Below, in pieces: positions 11,567 to 22,126 of a DNA stretch of 64,000 bases (the first letter of the stretch is position 1; every line of letters begins with the position of its first letter). The notes under the pieces were generated by a model. That model worked only from the letters and a program-made list of their open reading frames with translations, was not told the DNA's origin and did no database searches. The stretch is from contig OZ018330.1 of the NCBI GenBank assembly GCA_963969495.1, positions 64,315,013 through 64,379,012 of the forward strand, read 5' to 3'. The position numbers and the translations under genes are program-made. Origin of the DNA: Ceratothoa steindachneri. Its lineage: Eukaryota; Arthropoda; Malacostraca; Isopoda; Cymothoidae.

Positions 11567-11908
11567 CACCTCCCGTCGAAGAACTTAATGGAGGGGGGAC
11601 TCCCGGGAACTCAAAACAACTTACTCAACCTAGTCGAGATTATCAAAGTTGTATTTCTTTGAGCCCTCTCTTACATTAAGTTTCCTTAAACATGAGCGCC
11701 CTCGCGCGCGTTTACACACGCAATGTGTCGAACTAGACCTACTCGCAATTCAATTTTACATGAAAATAACAAAACCTTAATTCGTCGATTACCCACAAAA
11801 AAAAACAACAATACAAGCTACTTCCTTACATTTCTAAGTTTTTAAGAACTTAACTCCTACCGATAAATATTAACACGAACAACAAATGAAAACATGGTTT
11901 CACGCTCA

Positions 11909-12145
11909 TTAGGTACTGAAATAACCCTCAATGGTATTTCGTCTCCGCCTATAGAGCAGCTGTACTTTATCGGCTCCTTTGATGTCGCTAATACTAAAAT
12001 GGTGCTCTAATACCAATACTTTACCGCGCCTGAGTCGGCCGTTCGGGTTATTGAGTCTACCCAAGTATGTTACTAAATGGTAGCGGTATTTCAACCTACT
12101 CGAATTACCCTTCTTATGGTACTTGACTACCTTTAAACTGAACAT
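11909..12145 (-). CDS. Short basic ORF in the gag-only element
   Basis: A 78-codon minus frame near the 3' end of the interior, rich in Lys and Arg (VVKYHKKGNSSRLKYRY, NNPNGRLRRGKV). It follows the gag-like frame after a stop and frame change. It resembles no domain I can name; a nucleic-acid-binding tail or a degraded pol remnant are both possible. It may be untranslated. Confidence 0.3.
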   Translation of the reverse strand: MFSLKVVKYHKKGNSSRLKYRYHLVTYLGRLNNPNGRLRRGKVLVLEHHFSISDIKGADKVQLLYRRRRNTIEGYFST

Positions 12146-12220
12146 TATGGCTAGAGCGGCCTGTTGTAGCGGGGCATAATTGATGGGAGCGTGGGTCCCA
12201 TAGCTCTCCTTTAACCAGGT

Positions 12221-13259
12221 TCACGGGAAGATCGTGTCTGGGTTCGATCCTTGGGGATCGAGAAAACTTTTCCCTGCGAGGTCTTTAATATGCGTGGCGC
12301 TCACTATGACCTGGCGTCTTAGCGGTAACTCCGTGGACGTTCCGTTCGGGGAGGAGACTACTAGGGGTAGGGGATACTCATCCACGTCTACCATTTGACT
12401 AGTCTTACCTGGGTATATCGCAATAGCACCTCTTTCCTCCTTCCTTGTCAACTCATTTGACTCGATTCTCTTCGCAGGTAGTTCCTCAGGTACATCTGCT
12501 CGTACCTCTACCTTGCCTTCTACTTCTTCCCTGATAACCCCATTTGGCTGGGTTCTCCTCGTAGGTTTTCCCTTAGGAACTCCTGCTGGTACCTCATCCC
12601 TACTTTCTACTTCTTCCATCGTTACCCCATTTGGCTGGGTTTCCCTCGATGGTCCTTTCTTAGGTCCAGGCCGAGCTCCAACTTCCTTGGCCTGTATCAG
12701 ATTCTCGATAGGTGCTCTTTCGAGTGCGAGCAATCTTTCCTTTTCTTCTCTCTCTTCTCTTTCAGCTTGATCAAGTTCTTTTTCCCTCTGTATTCTTCTT
12801 TCATCGGCTTCTTTTTCTGCTTTCGCTATTTCGTTTTCCCGTCGGGTTCTTCTTTCTTCATCTTCTAGGTTTATCTTTATTTTTCTTTCATCATCTTCTC
12901 GTTTATCTTTATTCTCCTTTCCTCATTTTCCCTTTCTATTCTTATTCCGAATTCTTGTGCTTCTCTTTTCAACAATATTATTCTTTCGCTTGTTTTACCT
13001 CCTCTCAGCATTCTTCTTTCCTCTGTTTCTATTTCCCCCTGTATTCTGTCTTCCTCTAATTTTATGTCTCTCCGTATTTTTATTGCTTCGCATTCTCTTT
13101 TCCCTTCTCTTTTTATATTTTCCCTCTTTCTATCAAACTCTATTATTTCTTGTTCTTCTTCTCTTTGTATTCTCAATTCTTCAAGGATGTAACATCCATA
13201 TCCTCGCCTTCAAATCCCAGAATTTGGGCTTGTAGGTTGAATCTTTCGACCGGATCCAT
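12221..13259 (-). pseudogene. Gag-like coiled-coil protein of the gag-only element
   Basis: Starts at ATG 13259 (MDPVERFNLQAQILGFEGED) and runs on the minus strand through at least two frame changes (near 13190 and 12885) to a stop at 12221. The first third is a strongly charged Glu/Arg/Lys helix (for example RIQREEEQEIIEFDRKREN), predicted coiled coil. The last part has three imperfect 30-residue repeats carrying TQPNGV and a following acidic EEVE, then DVDEYPLPLVV. The gag of the element at 16149-22962 also opens with a charged coiled coil of this kind. No zinc knuckle was seen. Its broken state means this copy probably cannot make protein. Confidence 0.6.
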
Positions 13260-13545
13260 TTTGTGTTGGTCCGTCGAATTTTCCTTGCTGTATTCTCAGG
13301 TGATTATGCCACCACTCACCAGGTAGCGCTCAGCATAACTTACCCTTAATCCCACTACTATGCTGATTGAAATACCATTCCAAACAACAAATTTACCACT
13401 TGGCCTACCAATTAACTTCAGAATGTTACCACCCCTAACTCTAACAATTTTCCTCTCGTCAATTATTCTCTTATTCCTGATCTGATATTCCTTTACGTGT
13501 TGGCTCTTTCTTAATTAGACACTGCTGGGTTCTTTCTAATATAAA

Positions 13546-13562
13546 CCCTACACCTGACACCA
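13546..13562 (-). other. Candidate tRNA primer-binding site
   Basis: On the minus strand TGGTGTCAGGTGTAGGG lies 11 nt after the end of the 5' LTR. TGG complements the CCA end of a tRNA. The Gypsy-type element has TGGTATCAAATGTG in the matching place. The priming tRNA was not identified. Confidence 0.5.
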
Positions 13563-13573
13563 CTTTTATAATA

Positions 13574-15001
13574 TGTGGTAGAATGCCCCCCCCCCCCTTT
13601 TTGTTCTAAGAGTGCTAATACATTGATATCTTAATATCTTAATATCTTAAAGAAGAGAGCCGTTCCGAAACACGTAAGGATATAGAGACGCACAATAATT
13701 CCCCAAATAAACTTATATTTTACCTTTATCAATTGAATACACAACATTTAAACATTATCTACAGCAATACTCTGAATATTATTATAAACAGGAATTAATT
13801 AAATTAGTTTGACCCTCAAAAATTGGTTAATTTCGCTACATACCTCAATAATAGAAGAATTAGGCTTACGGACTCATCTGGAGTTAAAAAGGCCTCAGGA
13901 ATGTTATTGCCTCACGACGTGTGCCGTCTGGCCAGATGTAGGTAGGCGAGATCACGAGGTCGTTTTGGCGAGGGTAGCAGCTGGGGGGTCCACACGGTAT
14001 TCCGAGGGGGAGGGGTCTTCAAGGATGAGAACAATTACGGTGCTTTATGCGGCACCAAGGTAGTCGTGGTCTCTCTGGCGAGAGGGAGTCGAACTTGGTT
14101 GTTAAATCAAGTTAACTTGGAGTGCGGTGTGACCACCGAGTAACGAGCTCGAGGGGGAGCTTTTCTCCTTCGTTACTTAATTCCTCATGGACGAGGACTG
14201 AGCTCGGGGAGGGTCTTCTTCAAGGGCGAGGATAACGGAGGGGGATTTCTCTGGCGAGAATAATTTGAACTTGGTTCCTTACCAAGTTAACTTAGGAGTT
14301 CGGTGTGGCCACCGAGTAACGGGCTCGAGGGTGGAGCCTTTTCCTTCTTCTTTTCTCAATTCCTCAAGGACGAGGAATACCCCTGGTGATTAAGGTGCAC
14401 CAGGATATGAGGAGTCTCTCTGGCGAGAGTAAATTGAACTTGACGAAGTTAACTTAGCGTTCGGTTTGATAACCAGGGACTAGCTCGAGGATGAGCTTCT
14501 TCTTAGCCCCTTAAGGTAGGTAGCCCTGCCTCTCTTGCAGGGTACTTCTTGGTCTGGCGAGCCAAGTACACTACCAATCCAGTCTAGGTAGCTCGGTTTT
14601 AATCGAGGACTTCGTCACCTGGAGACTGACGTATACTACCCCGATTTTCCTCAGTGTTTCTCATTTATACATTGTCACCCCACTGGGGGAGTGGTAAGGG
14701 GGGGAGGGGCTTGAGGACGGCCCAGGAGAGTTCTTATGCCAACGGTTTTTCCCACAAAGTCTTACATCGGCTCCTCGTTAGCCTTCGAGCTTGGGAGAAA
14801 CACGTCTCCAATTTCTTATTTGACATGAAATTGAATCTCACTCTCCTGGGGGAGATCTTGCATTGGTCTTTCATAGCACCGTGTAGTGCAGCGCTGCGGT
14901 CACGCGTTTGAAACGCCGAGGCCTGGGCCGGATGTCTTTGCGGTAACCGCTTTGTGACTCCACCACGAGTGAACGGGGGGGGGAGTGACGATTCCCCTCC
15001 A
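13574..15001 (-). repeat. 5' LTR of the gag-only element
   Basis: Partner of 10014-11566. In plus orientation it begins TGTGGTAGAATG and ends CCCCTCCA. It lacks one 114-bp hairpin block that the other LTR carries. Substitutions between the two LTRs often fall in hairpin loops or keep pairing (for example GACA to GACG in the AACTT/AAGTT loop, and TTGA to TTGG improving a TTGG/CCAA stem). Confidence 0.85.
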
Positions 15002-15006
15002 ATTGT
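15002..15006. repeat. Target-site duplication ATTGT (right)
   Basis: Second copy of the 5-bp duplication flanking the gag-only LTR element. Confidence 0.75.
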
Positions 15007-16143
15007 CATACTAACTTTCGTGTAATTCTCATTAATATGAGAACCATTGACAGCATGTTTTTTAGCAACTTCATTTCAATATTGTATTAGTTAGGTCTCT
15101 TGTCAGCTGCCCTTCGTGTAGCATGCTTAAGAGATCTGTCCACGATCTGAGTGTAAAACTGACCCACCAAGAGGGATGGTCTTTCAGTTGGAGTCAGTGG
15201 TTCGTTCCTGTGGCAGGAGATGTCCTAGCATCATCGAGAATAAAGGCTTCCATACTAATTACTTATAACTTGTGCAAATATTTTACACTTATAATTTAAT
15301 CTTTATATTGAAATTTGTTTTCGCTGTCGTTCAGATCATTTTGGACACTTCACTTTTTCTGGTAAAAGGTATGAAGGATGTTCTGAACGGCTGATAGAAT
15401 TACAGGCGTTCTGATCTTTTGGGGCGGTACTGTATGTATGTGCAAGAGTTTTATTAATAATTAATGCAGCTAGAATGTGTCGTTCCGGAGAGGTGACGCC
15501 TATCCGGGCAAAACACAATCAGTATGTTGTGTGGCTTCTATGCTCGTTTTGACAGCGAAAAATGGGTAGTTTCATTACATATGACTTTATACCTAGCCTA
15601 TATCTACGTACATCTTGGTTTCGGAAAGTTCCCAAGATAACCTGAATAAGCAAAGTAGATCACTTAATTTTCGCGGAAAATAAAATGCGTAAAAAATATA
15701 ATTTAAGAGCGTCAATACCGAAAAATTCCTTTATTTTAAGCCATTATTTAGAAATTAGAATTAAGTGAATTTATTTAACTTTAAGTGTGAACGATAGAGG
15801 CAAATGCCATTCTTTTCAGGCACCTTATATTTCTCTAAGGTTAACCTAATATTTACCCATACCCATTTCATTTCTTAAGCTAACCTGAATCAATAATTGA
15901 AAATTAAGCAGACCATAAGTGTAAAGTGAAAAAAATGTGAGGCCGCCCCCAACGTAGAGATTTTGACAGGCCCATAAAAGTAAACTGACCCCATTCTCAT
16001 TATTATTCTTGATTTGTTTATCTTTCTTTCATCCTTTCTTCGAAGACTGAAATGCTTTGTTTGCACTAGGTTCTTCTCTATTATCGAATAGTAACAATTA
16101 CCTTATATCACAAGGTTCGATTTCCTCTTCGCTAATTATAATC
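15007..16143. other. AT-rich intron sequence
   Basis: Intron between the two LTR elements. No reading frame, exon or repeat recognised. Confidence 0.5.
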
Positions 16144-16148
16144 ATCAT

Positions 16149-17380
16149 TGTGATAGAATGGTTTGAGGCCGCTTAATTTCAACCGTTATCACATGTTGTT
16201 TAGAAACACGATGCTACCCACGTGCATCTTCGCCTTGAAGCCGGGCGCGATTATCACGCCACCTGAGTCAATATTTAACCAAGGAGGTTTATTCCTCCCC
16301 CGTTCGCCCCATGCGCCGATCACGCCAGATTGAGTTAGGCTTATGGGCAGATAAGGTATTGTTTTCAGGCGCGGTTGTGCATTCCCTCGAAGCCCCCACT
16401 CCATTGTCCCCTACGCCAAGGGGATGTCTCGACTATTTATACGGAAACTTTACCACTAAGAGCAGATTCGAGATCCAGATTTTCTTCGCGAGACATCACT
16501 ACGATCCAGTCTCACCTTGTGCACCAAGGGCCTTCTACCTCGAGATCCACCATCATTGTCCAGAAGAGGACAATATCCCTTGAGTGCCAAGGTTCGAGCC
16601 TTCAAGACGCCAAGTCCACAAGGCTTCCCCTGTTGTTCAGAAAGAGAACAACGTTAGAACAGCCATTGTTCTTTGAGCCCGTTGACAAGAAACGGTTCTC
16701 ACCCTTCCCCCCTGTTGTTCAGAAAGAGAACAACATTAGAACAGCCATTGTTCTTTAAGCCCGTTGACAAGAAACGGTTCTCACCCTCCCCCCCCCTGTT
16801 GTTCAGAAAGAGAACAACATTAGAACAGCCATTGTTCTTTGAGCCCGTTCGCCAAGAAACGGTTCTCATTCCCAACACGCCACGTCAGGATCATTATATT
16901 CCCCCCCCCCCTTCGGCTGGAACTCACCAGTGGACCGAAGATTCCTTCACGTCGCCTTCCTTTGCACAACACGTGTAATTATGTAAGCTGAACGTTACCT
17001 TTGAGTATTTAACCCTTTTGTCAACCCTATCCTGTGCTTTAAATGGTTTAGCGAACCATCCCATCCCTTTAATTTTTATTTGTTTTACCTTTTAAATCTC
17101 TTCCAAATCTTAATCCTCGGATTAGCTAGATTTCCCAAGACCCTTTCCATTCTCTGTTTATGTCAATATTTTCCGTTTTGTGTGTTGTTGATAGTTTTTA
17201 TTAATAACACTCTATTTTATTAATGATAGAAATATTATTATCCTTGAGCTCAGTTCCACTTCTTAAGCATATTGAAGATAAATAATATCGGTCAACCCAG
17301 ACACCATGCACTCTAAATATAAATGAATAATTCCCTCAAAGAATAGTTATATTTGCTAGATCGTCGAGAGTCCATTCTAC

Positions 17381-17384
<4 letters not shown>
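16149..17384 (+). repeat. 5' LTR of the Gmr1-like element
   Basis: 1236 bp. Its first about 196 bp and last about 215 bp match the 3' LTR closely; the middle, about 16346-17165, is missing from the 3' LTR (join at gggca/atatttt). That middle contains the hairpin-rich segment and three 82-84-bp tandem units. A plus frame reads through the tandem part but this is a by-product of the repeats. Confidence 0.88.
16407..16870 (+). repeat. Hairpin array with three 82-84-bp tandem units
   Basis: Hairpins: TCCCCT/AGGGGA 16407-16424; CCTTG-TGCAC-CAAGG 16515-16529; ATTGTCC-AGAAGA-GGACAAT 16555-16574; CCTTG-AGTGC-CAAGG 16578-16592. Three tandem units then start at 16631, 16713 and 16797, and each holds three hairpins: GTTGTTC-AGAAAGA-GAACAAC, AGAACA-GCCAT-TGTTCT and CCGTT-GACAAGA-AACGG (slightly changed in the third unit). 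The same style of structure, with different stems, fills the LTRs of the element at 10014-15001. Role unknown. Confidence 0.75.

Positions 17385-17460
<76 letters not shown>
17385..17460. repeat. (TA)n microsatellite between LTR and PBS
   Basis: About 38 TA units lie directly after the LTR end. The gag-only element has only TATTATAAAAG at the same place, so this looks like expansion of a short AT spacer after insertion. The candidate PBS (TGGTATCAAATGTG) starts at 17472. Confidence 0.9.
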
Positions 17461-17461
<1 letters not shown>

Positions 17462-17816
17462 TATTTAAATTTGGTATCAAATGTGTAAGGTTTAACGCTA
17501 TATCTTTGCAAACACTGGTCTCAGTCGAGTAAAGCATAGTGTTATTCGTTATAAGAATAGAGTATAGTAGTTCCCTTTTGTTTTAACGATTGCTATTCCC
17601 TTTTTTGAAACTTAAGAAGCTGGAGTAGCTCAAGGAACTGTTATAATAATTTGTTTGTGTTTTTTTTGTGTGTGATTTTAGTCATTGGTTATTTAAATCG
17701 AGAAACCAATTACGAATAGGTCAGTGCCCATATTTAGGTAGGCTAACTCTCTAGAAGGCATAATTCTTATTGCAAGGAATTTTAGTTGGTTGACTATTGC
17801 GCCCCCAAATGCAAAG

Positions 17817-18785
17817 ATGACACAGTTTTAAATCTTCAAAGCGCAAGGAGAATCCTTGGGACTTTCCGGAAGAGAATTGATTGAGTACGTTCAAGAGAAG
17901 CAAAGAACAGAAAGAGAAATCCAACGAGAAGAATGAGAGGAACGGAAAAGACAAACTGAGCTTCACCATCAGATTGAAATAGCTCGTGTAGAAGCAGAAA
18001 TGCAGTCAGCCAGTTCACGTTTAGAAGCCCCGCCCAATCTCCCACTTAAGCTCCCCAATTTCAAGGACGGAAAGGATTTCGGAGCATTTTTAGCCCACTT
18101 CGAAAAGATCCTCGAAATCAATAACATGGATCTGGAGGCTGAAGGTGTAGTCAGATTACTTCTCTTGTTAAATTGTAAATTGCGCGACATTTTCATATCT
18201 TTACCATCTGAATGTACAATTAACTACAGCACCTTAAAAGCTGAGTTATTGGCCGCTCATAATATGACTCCCGATTTCTACCGCCAAGAATTTCGAGGAG
18301 GTCGTATTAAACCCGGACAGACGTTCCGTCAATTCGGATACATTCTTCAGAGGAATTTTAAATTCTGGTTAGAATCCTCAAAGGTTGATCCTAACTACGA
18401 GTCCTTAACAGACTTCGTGTTGCGAGATCAATTTTTGGCGTCTCTCCCGACGGAAATCCGCGCGTTCGTCAAGGATCGTCGGTGCCAGACCTTTAAAGAG
18501 TGAACCGAAGAAGCGGATGGCTATGTCGCAAGCCATAGTTTATACCCCAAGGAGAATCGAACTTCTCACCAACCCCCCAACCAGGAAAGAAGGAAGGATT
18601 CGCGCCCCTTCCCAGGGAAGCTGACGAAGTTTCCGGGCCCCGTAAAACCCCAAAACTTCTTTCCCCAAAACCAACAACGGGACACCAAACCTCCCGTTAA
18701 GATTTCTCCTCCATCACTCCTCCCGAAGCGACCAATCATATGCTTCACCTGTAGTGTAGAAAACCACATAAGCTGAAATTGCCCC
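17817..18785 (+). pseudogene. gag: Gag of the Gmr1-like element
   Basis: Frame opens at ATG 17817 and continues in one frame into protease and integrase. Residues encoded at 17850-18000 form a charged coiled coil (EKQRTEREIQREE). From 18030 a capsid-like region follows (LPNFKDGKDFGAFLAHFEKI; HNMTPDFYRQEFRG; LRDQFLASLPTEIRAFV). A CCHC zinc knuckle, CFTC-x4-H-x4-C, lies at about 18740-18784. In-frame stops occur at about 17829, 17928, 18501 and 18774, the last one inside the knuckle; the upstream LTR/PBS context supports this start. Gag packages the element's RNA in the cytoplasm. This copy is non-functional. Confidence 0.82.
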
Positions 18786-18854
18786 AAAAATTCTAGGCTT
18801 AAAAGCGGACCAGCCCACCAAGTTCACCAGATTAATGCCACCCCAGCTTCCCCA

Positions 18855-20498
18855 GTGGTGCAGACCCAAGCAGCAACTTCTCCCCCTCCGTCAGGCCACC
18901 AGGTAAATTTTATTTTTGACAAAAGTTCACCGGGAATTTTGAAATTTGAGGAGGGCAGCGTGAACGGCTGTCGAGTATCGACTCTCGTCAGGGACACAGG
19001 ATGCACGTGTTTCATCGTGTCCGACGAGCTCCTCCCCCCAGTGGAACCTAACCACGAAAAATTTGCGCTGGTACATGACTACCTTGGGCGGGCGAACCGA
19101 TTCCCCGTCGTTAGATGTTACCTGCAGTGTCAATATTATGATGGCTGGGCTGAAGTCATTTCAGCACCGATAAAATTCTGTTCTGTAATTATAGGACAGA
19201 GCCCTCAAGTAAGCTCCGACCCTGTGTCCCAGGCCACCCTTACTCGAGGTCGAGCTAAGAAGGAAGCCCATGAGTCCGTCCCCCTCAGAACCCCGATACC
19301 GTCCGAATTCTCGGAGATCCTTAACCAGGACTTTAGGACGGCACAAAAGGAGTGTGAAGCACTAACACCCTTATGGGATAAGGTCCAAAACAAGGAGACG
19401 AAGACTGTCCGTGGACCCAAAGTCATCAGGTACCTGGAGCAAGGTGGCTTACTTTATCGATCCGCCGAGGATAGTAGTAACGCTGTTACTACTGTCCTAT
19501 GCCTTCCACGATCCCATGTCCCTATAGTGCTCAAAGTGGCTCATGACAGCATTTTTTCCGGTCATTTTAGTCACACTAAAACGGGCCAGCGCATTTTTAA
19601 ATATTTTTTTGGGCCGGGTGCTGCAGCTGACATCTTAAAGCATTGTCGATCGTGCGATGTGTGTCAGAAGACGTCCGCTAAGGGGCGGGTTAAACCTGCT
19701 CCCTTACAAAGGGAACCATACATTACTGAACCCTTCTCCAGAGTGGCCTTCGACCTGGTTGGCCCTATCCACCCCCCTTCGAGCGAAGGGCACAGCTACA
19801 TTTTAACCTTAGTAGACTTTGCTACCCGTTTTCCCGAGGCTGTCCCCCTTTGCCGAATCGACAGTATTTCTTGCGCCGAGGCCCTCATTTCCATCTTTTC
19901 AAGGGTAGGCGTCCCCAAGGAAATACTCTCCGATAGAGGCCGACAATTCACCTCTGAGTTGATGGAGTACGTAGGGAAGCTGCTCATGGTAAAGCCCTTT
20001 TTTACCACCCCCTTCCGGCCACAGACAAACGGGATGTGCGAGAAATTAAATGGAATTTTAAAATCCATTATTAAGAAGATCTGTGCCGAGCAGCCCCGCG
20101 AATGGCACTGATATCTCCCGGTCGCCCTATTTGCCTATCGGGAAATTCCCCACCGTACATTAGGCTTCGCCCCGTTCGAGCTCCTTTATGGACGTAATGT
20201 ACGCGGGCCACTCAATATTTTAAAGGAGTTGTTAATCAAGCCCCAACTGGATCAAGAACTCTAGTCATCTTACGCCTATGTCTTGGACCTACGCCAGAGG
20301 CTCGAGAAATGCGCAAACATCACCTATGAAAATGCCGATGTCAATTTGGAGAAATACAAAACCTATTTGATCTCAGGTGCGAAGATCGTAAATTTAGGCC
20401 CGGTGATGAAGTACTCCTGCTCCTTCCCACAGCCAGTAATAAATTACTTAGCCAATGGAAAGGTCCGTACTCGGTCCGCGAGGTACGAGGACCGGTAG
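18855..20498 (+). pseudogene. pol: Protease and integrase of the Gmr1-like element
   Basis: Same frame as gag; open from 18855 to TGA at 20109. Counting from 18855, residues 47-49 are DTG, the aspartic-protease active site (VRDTGCTCFIVSDELL). The integrase follows: zinc-binding H230, H237, C267, C270 (HDSIFSGH ... CDVC), catalytic D300 (FDLVGPI), D360 (LSDRGRQFTSE) and E396 (MCEKLNG), a DD35E triad with 35 residues between the last two. After the TGA (probably from TGG, giving WHW-like context) the frame goes on with AYREIPHRTLGFAPFELLYG, a TAG near 20262, and a frameshift near 20365. From 20369 the reading continues in the RT frame with QWKGPYSVREV, a GPY/F module typical of Gypsy integrases. 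All catalytic residues are present but the frame is broken. Confidence 0.88.
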
Positions 20499-22126
20499 AT
20501 TACCTCATTGGTACCCCAGCAGGCGATAAGCTCTATCACGTACACTTATTGAAAAAGTACCACCGACGCGCCCATGGAGATACGTTTGTAGCACTGGACG
20601 AAACATCGGCGCTTGAAGAGGATTACCCCGCGGAGTCCCTTAATGTAATACAGACAGTGTGCATCCAACCTGATGCCGATTACCCTCTTCCTTCCCTACC
20701 AGGCGAGCCTTTTGAAACCTCTGACCTGGATATTGACGCGCAGCTGACACCACATCAAAAGAGTCAGCTACAAGAACTATTATGTCAGTTCGATGACGTT
20801 ATTTCAGACAAGCCTGGATGCGCTACTAGTTTCGAGCATGATATTAAATTAACAACCTTAGAACCCGTCCGTTCAAAACCCTATCCCATGCCGATTCATT
20901 TACGCCAAGCCTTTAACGCCGAAGTTGATAATTTAATTAGTTTAGACATAATAGAACCTTCCACCTCTAGTTATTGTTCCCCAATGGTCATGGTCAAGAA
21001 ACCTGATGGCTCTTATCGGATGTGCATCGACTTCCGGAAGTCAAATTCGGTAACTGTGTTCGACGCCGAGCCCATCCCGTTGGTAGACCAAAACCTCCAC
21101 CTTTTTGAAAACGCCAAGTTCATCTCAGAACTCGATTTGTGCAAGGTGTATTATCAAATCTCCCTCCGGCCCGAGGTGAAAGCATATACCACCTTTGCAA
21201 CGGAGAAAGTCCTTATACAATTCAAGCGCCTTCCTTTTGGCCTCGTCACTGCTTGTAGCAACTATAACCGTCTCATGAGAAGGTTGTTAGATGGACTTCC
21301 GAATGTATCCTTTTACTTCGATAATGTCTACGTCGCTACTCGCGAATGGAGTCACCATTTAACCACCCTATTAGCTCTTTTCGAGCGACTGCGCGAAAAT
21401 GGCCTCACCATTGGCCCCAGCAAATGCCATTTTGCCCACGAAACCATAAAATACTTAGGTTTAAAAATAGGACAAAGCCAGTTAAGTCCCCAAGAGGACA
21501 AGATTAAGGCAATCGCCAACATGCCCCTCCCGATTACAAAGAAGAAATTAAGATCGTTCCTAGGATCAGCTTCTTACTATCGGCGATTTGTCCCGAATTT
21601 CGCTGCAATTTCGGCGCCCCTCAGCTCCCTTTTAAAAAAGAATTTCCCCGATCGTCTACGTTGGAATGATGTCGCTGTTTCCCATTTTAATCAGCTCAAG
21701 AGTAAGCTCATTTCTGCCCCCATTTTAAAGTTGCCCAACCCGGAAAAATCCTTTGGGATTAAGACCGACGCGAGCAACGAGGGCATTGGAGGTGTACTCC
21801 TTCAATATGAAGATGACGGAACGAGTCATCCAGTTGCATATGCTAGTCGCCAATTATTACCACGCGAAAAGAGATATGCCACTATGGAGAAGGAAGCTCT
21901 ATCAATTATCTGGGTTATAGACAAATTCAAAATGTACTTGATAGGAAAAGAATTTCAGATAGGAACCGACCACCGCCCGTTAGCCTATATTCGGAATGTA
22001 CGACACTCCAACGGCTGAATTATGCGATGGAGTTTACTCTTGCAAGAGTATCAATTTAAAATAAATTATATAAAAGGTTCCGATAACGCATTCAGTAGGA
22101 ATGCGTTACCAAATAGCGTAGATTAA
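20369..22126 (+). pseudogene. pol: Reverse transcriptase-RNase H of the Gmr1-like element
   Basis: One frame runs from the integrase GPY/F module through 20549-22018 and, past a single TGA at 22016, to TAA at 22124. Numbering from the ATG at 20549: RT motif A aspartate D196 (SELDLCKVYYQI), motif B RLPFGLVTAC (227-236), motif C YFDN (256-259) where the family norm is YxDD, then GLTIGPSKCHF and YLGLKIG. RNase H follows with D407 (IKTDASNEGIGG), an acidic TMEKEALSIIW and D474 (IGTDHRPLAYI). The reading after the TGA includes a DNAFSRN segment matching the usual end of Gypsy RNase H. Nearly intact, but the TGA and the upstream lesions would prevent a complete polyprotein. Confidence 0.9.

Larger units (their letters stand above)
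10014..15001 (-). mobile_element. Gag-only (non-autonomous) LTR retrotransposon
   Basis: Two direct repeats of 1553 bp (10014-11566) and 1428 bp (13574-15001) flank a 2-kb interior. The 5-bp target duplication ATTGT sits at 10009-10013 and 15002-15006. On the minus strand the order is 5' LTR (13574-15001), an 11-nt AT-rich spacer, a candidate primer-binding site starting with TGG (13562 downward), a gag-like coiled-coil reading frame, a purine-rich GACGGGAGGTG run next to the 3' LTR, and the 3' LTR (10014-11566). No protease, RT, RNase H or integrase is present in the interior, so it would depend on enzymes from another element. Its 5' LTR ends TTCTACCACA, close to TTCTACGACA of the Gypsy-type element at 16149-22962, and the PBS regions are also alike, so that family may be its helper (inference). 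The LTRs are still very similar, implying a fairly recent insertion. Confidence 0.85.

Noticed and set aside
12712..13235. Hydrophobic Phe/Leu/Ser-rich plus-strand frames that look like membrane proteins
   Set aside because: They are the reverse strand of the charged coiled-coil gag-like frame; codons for Glu, Lys and Arg read backward as Phe, Leu and Ser.
16631..16870. CRISPR-like array (regular repeats)
   Set aside because: Units of 82-84 bp are head-to-tail copies without unique spacers, inside an LTR of a eukaryotic element.
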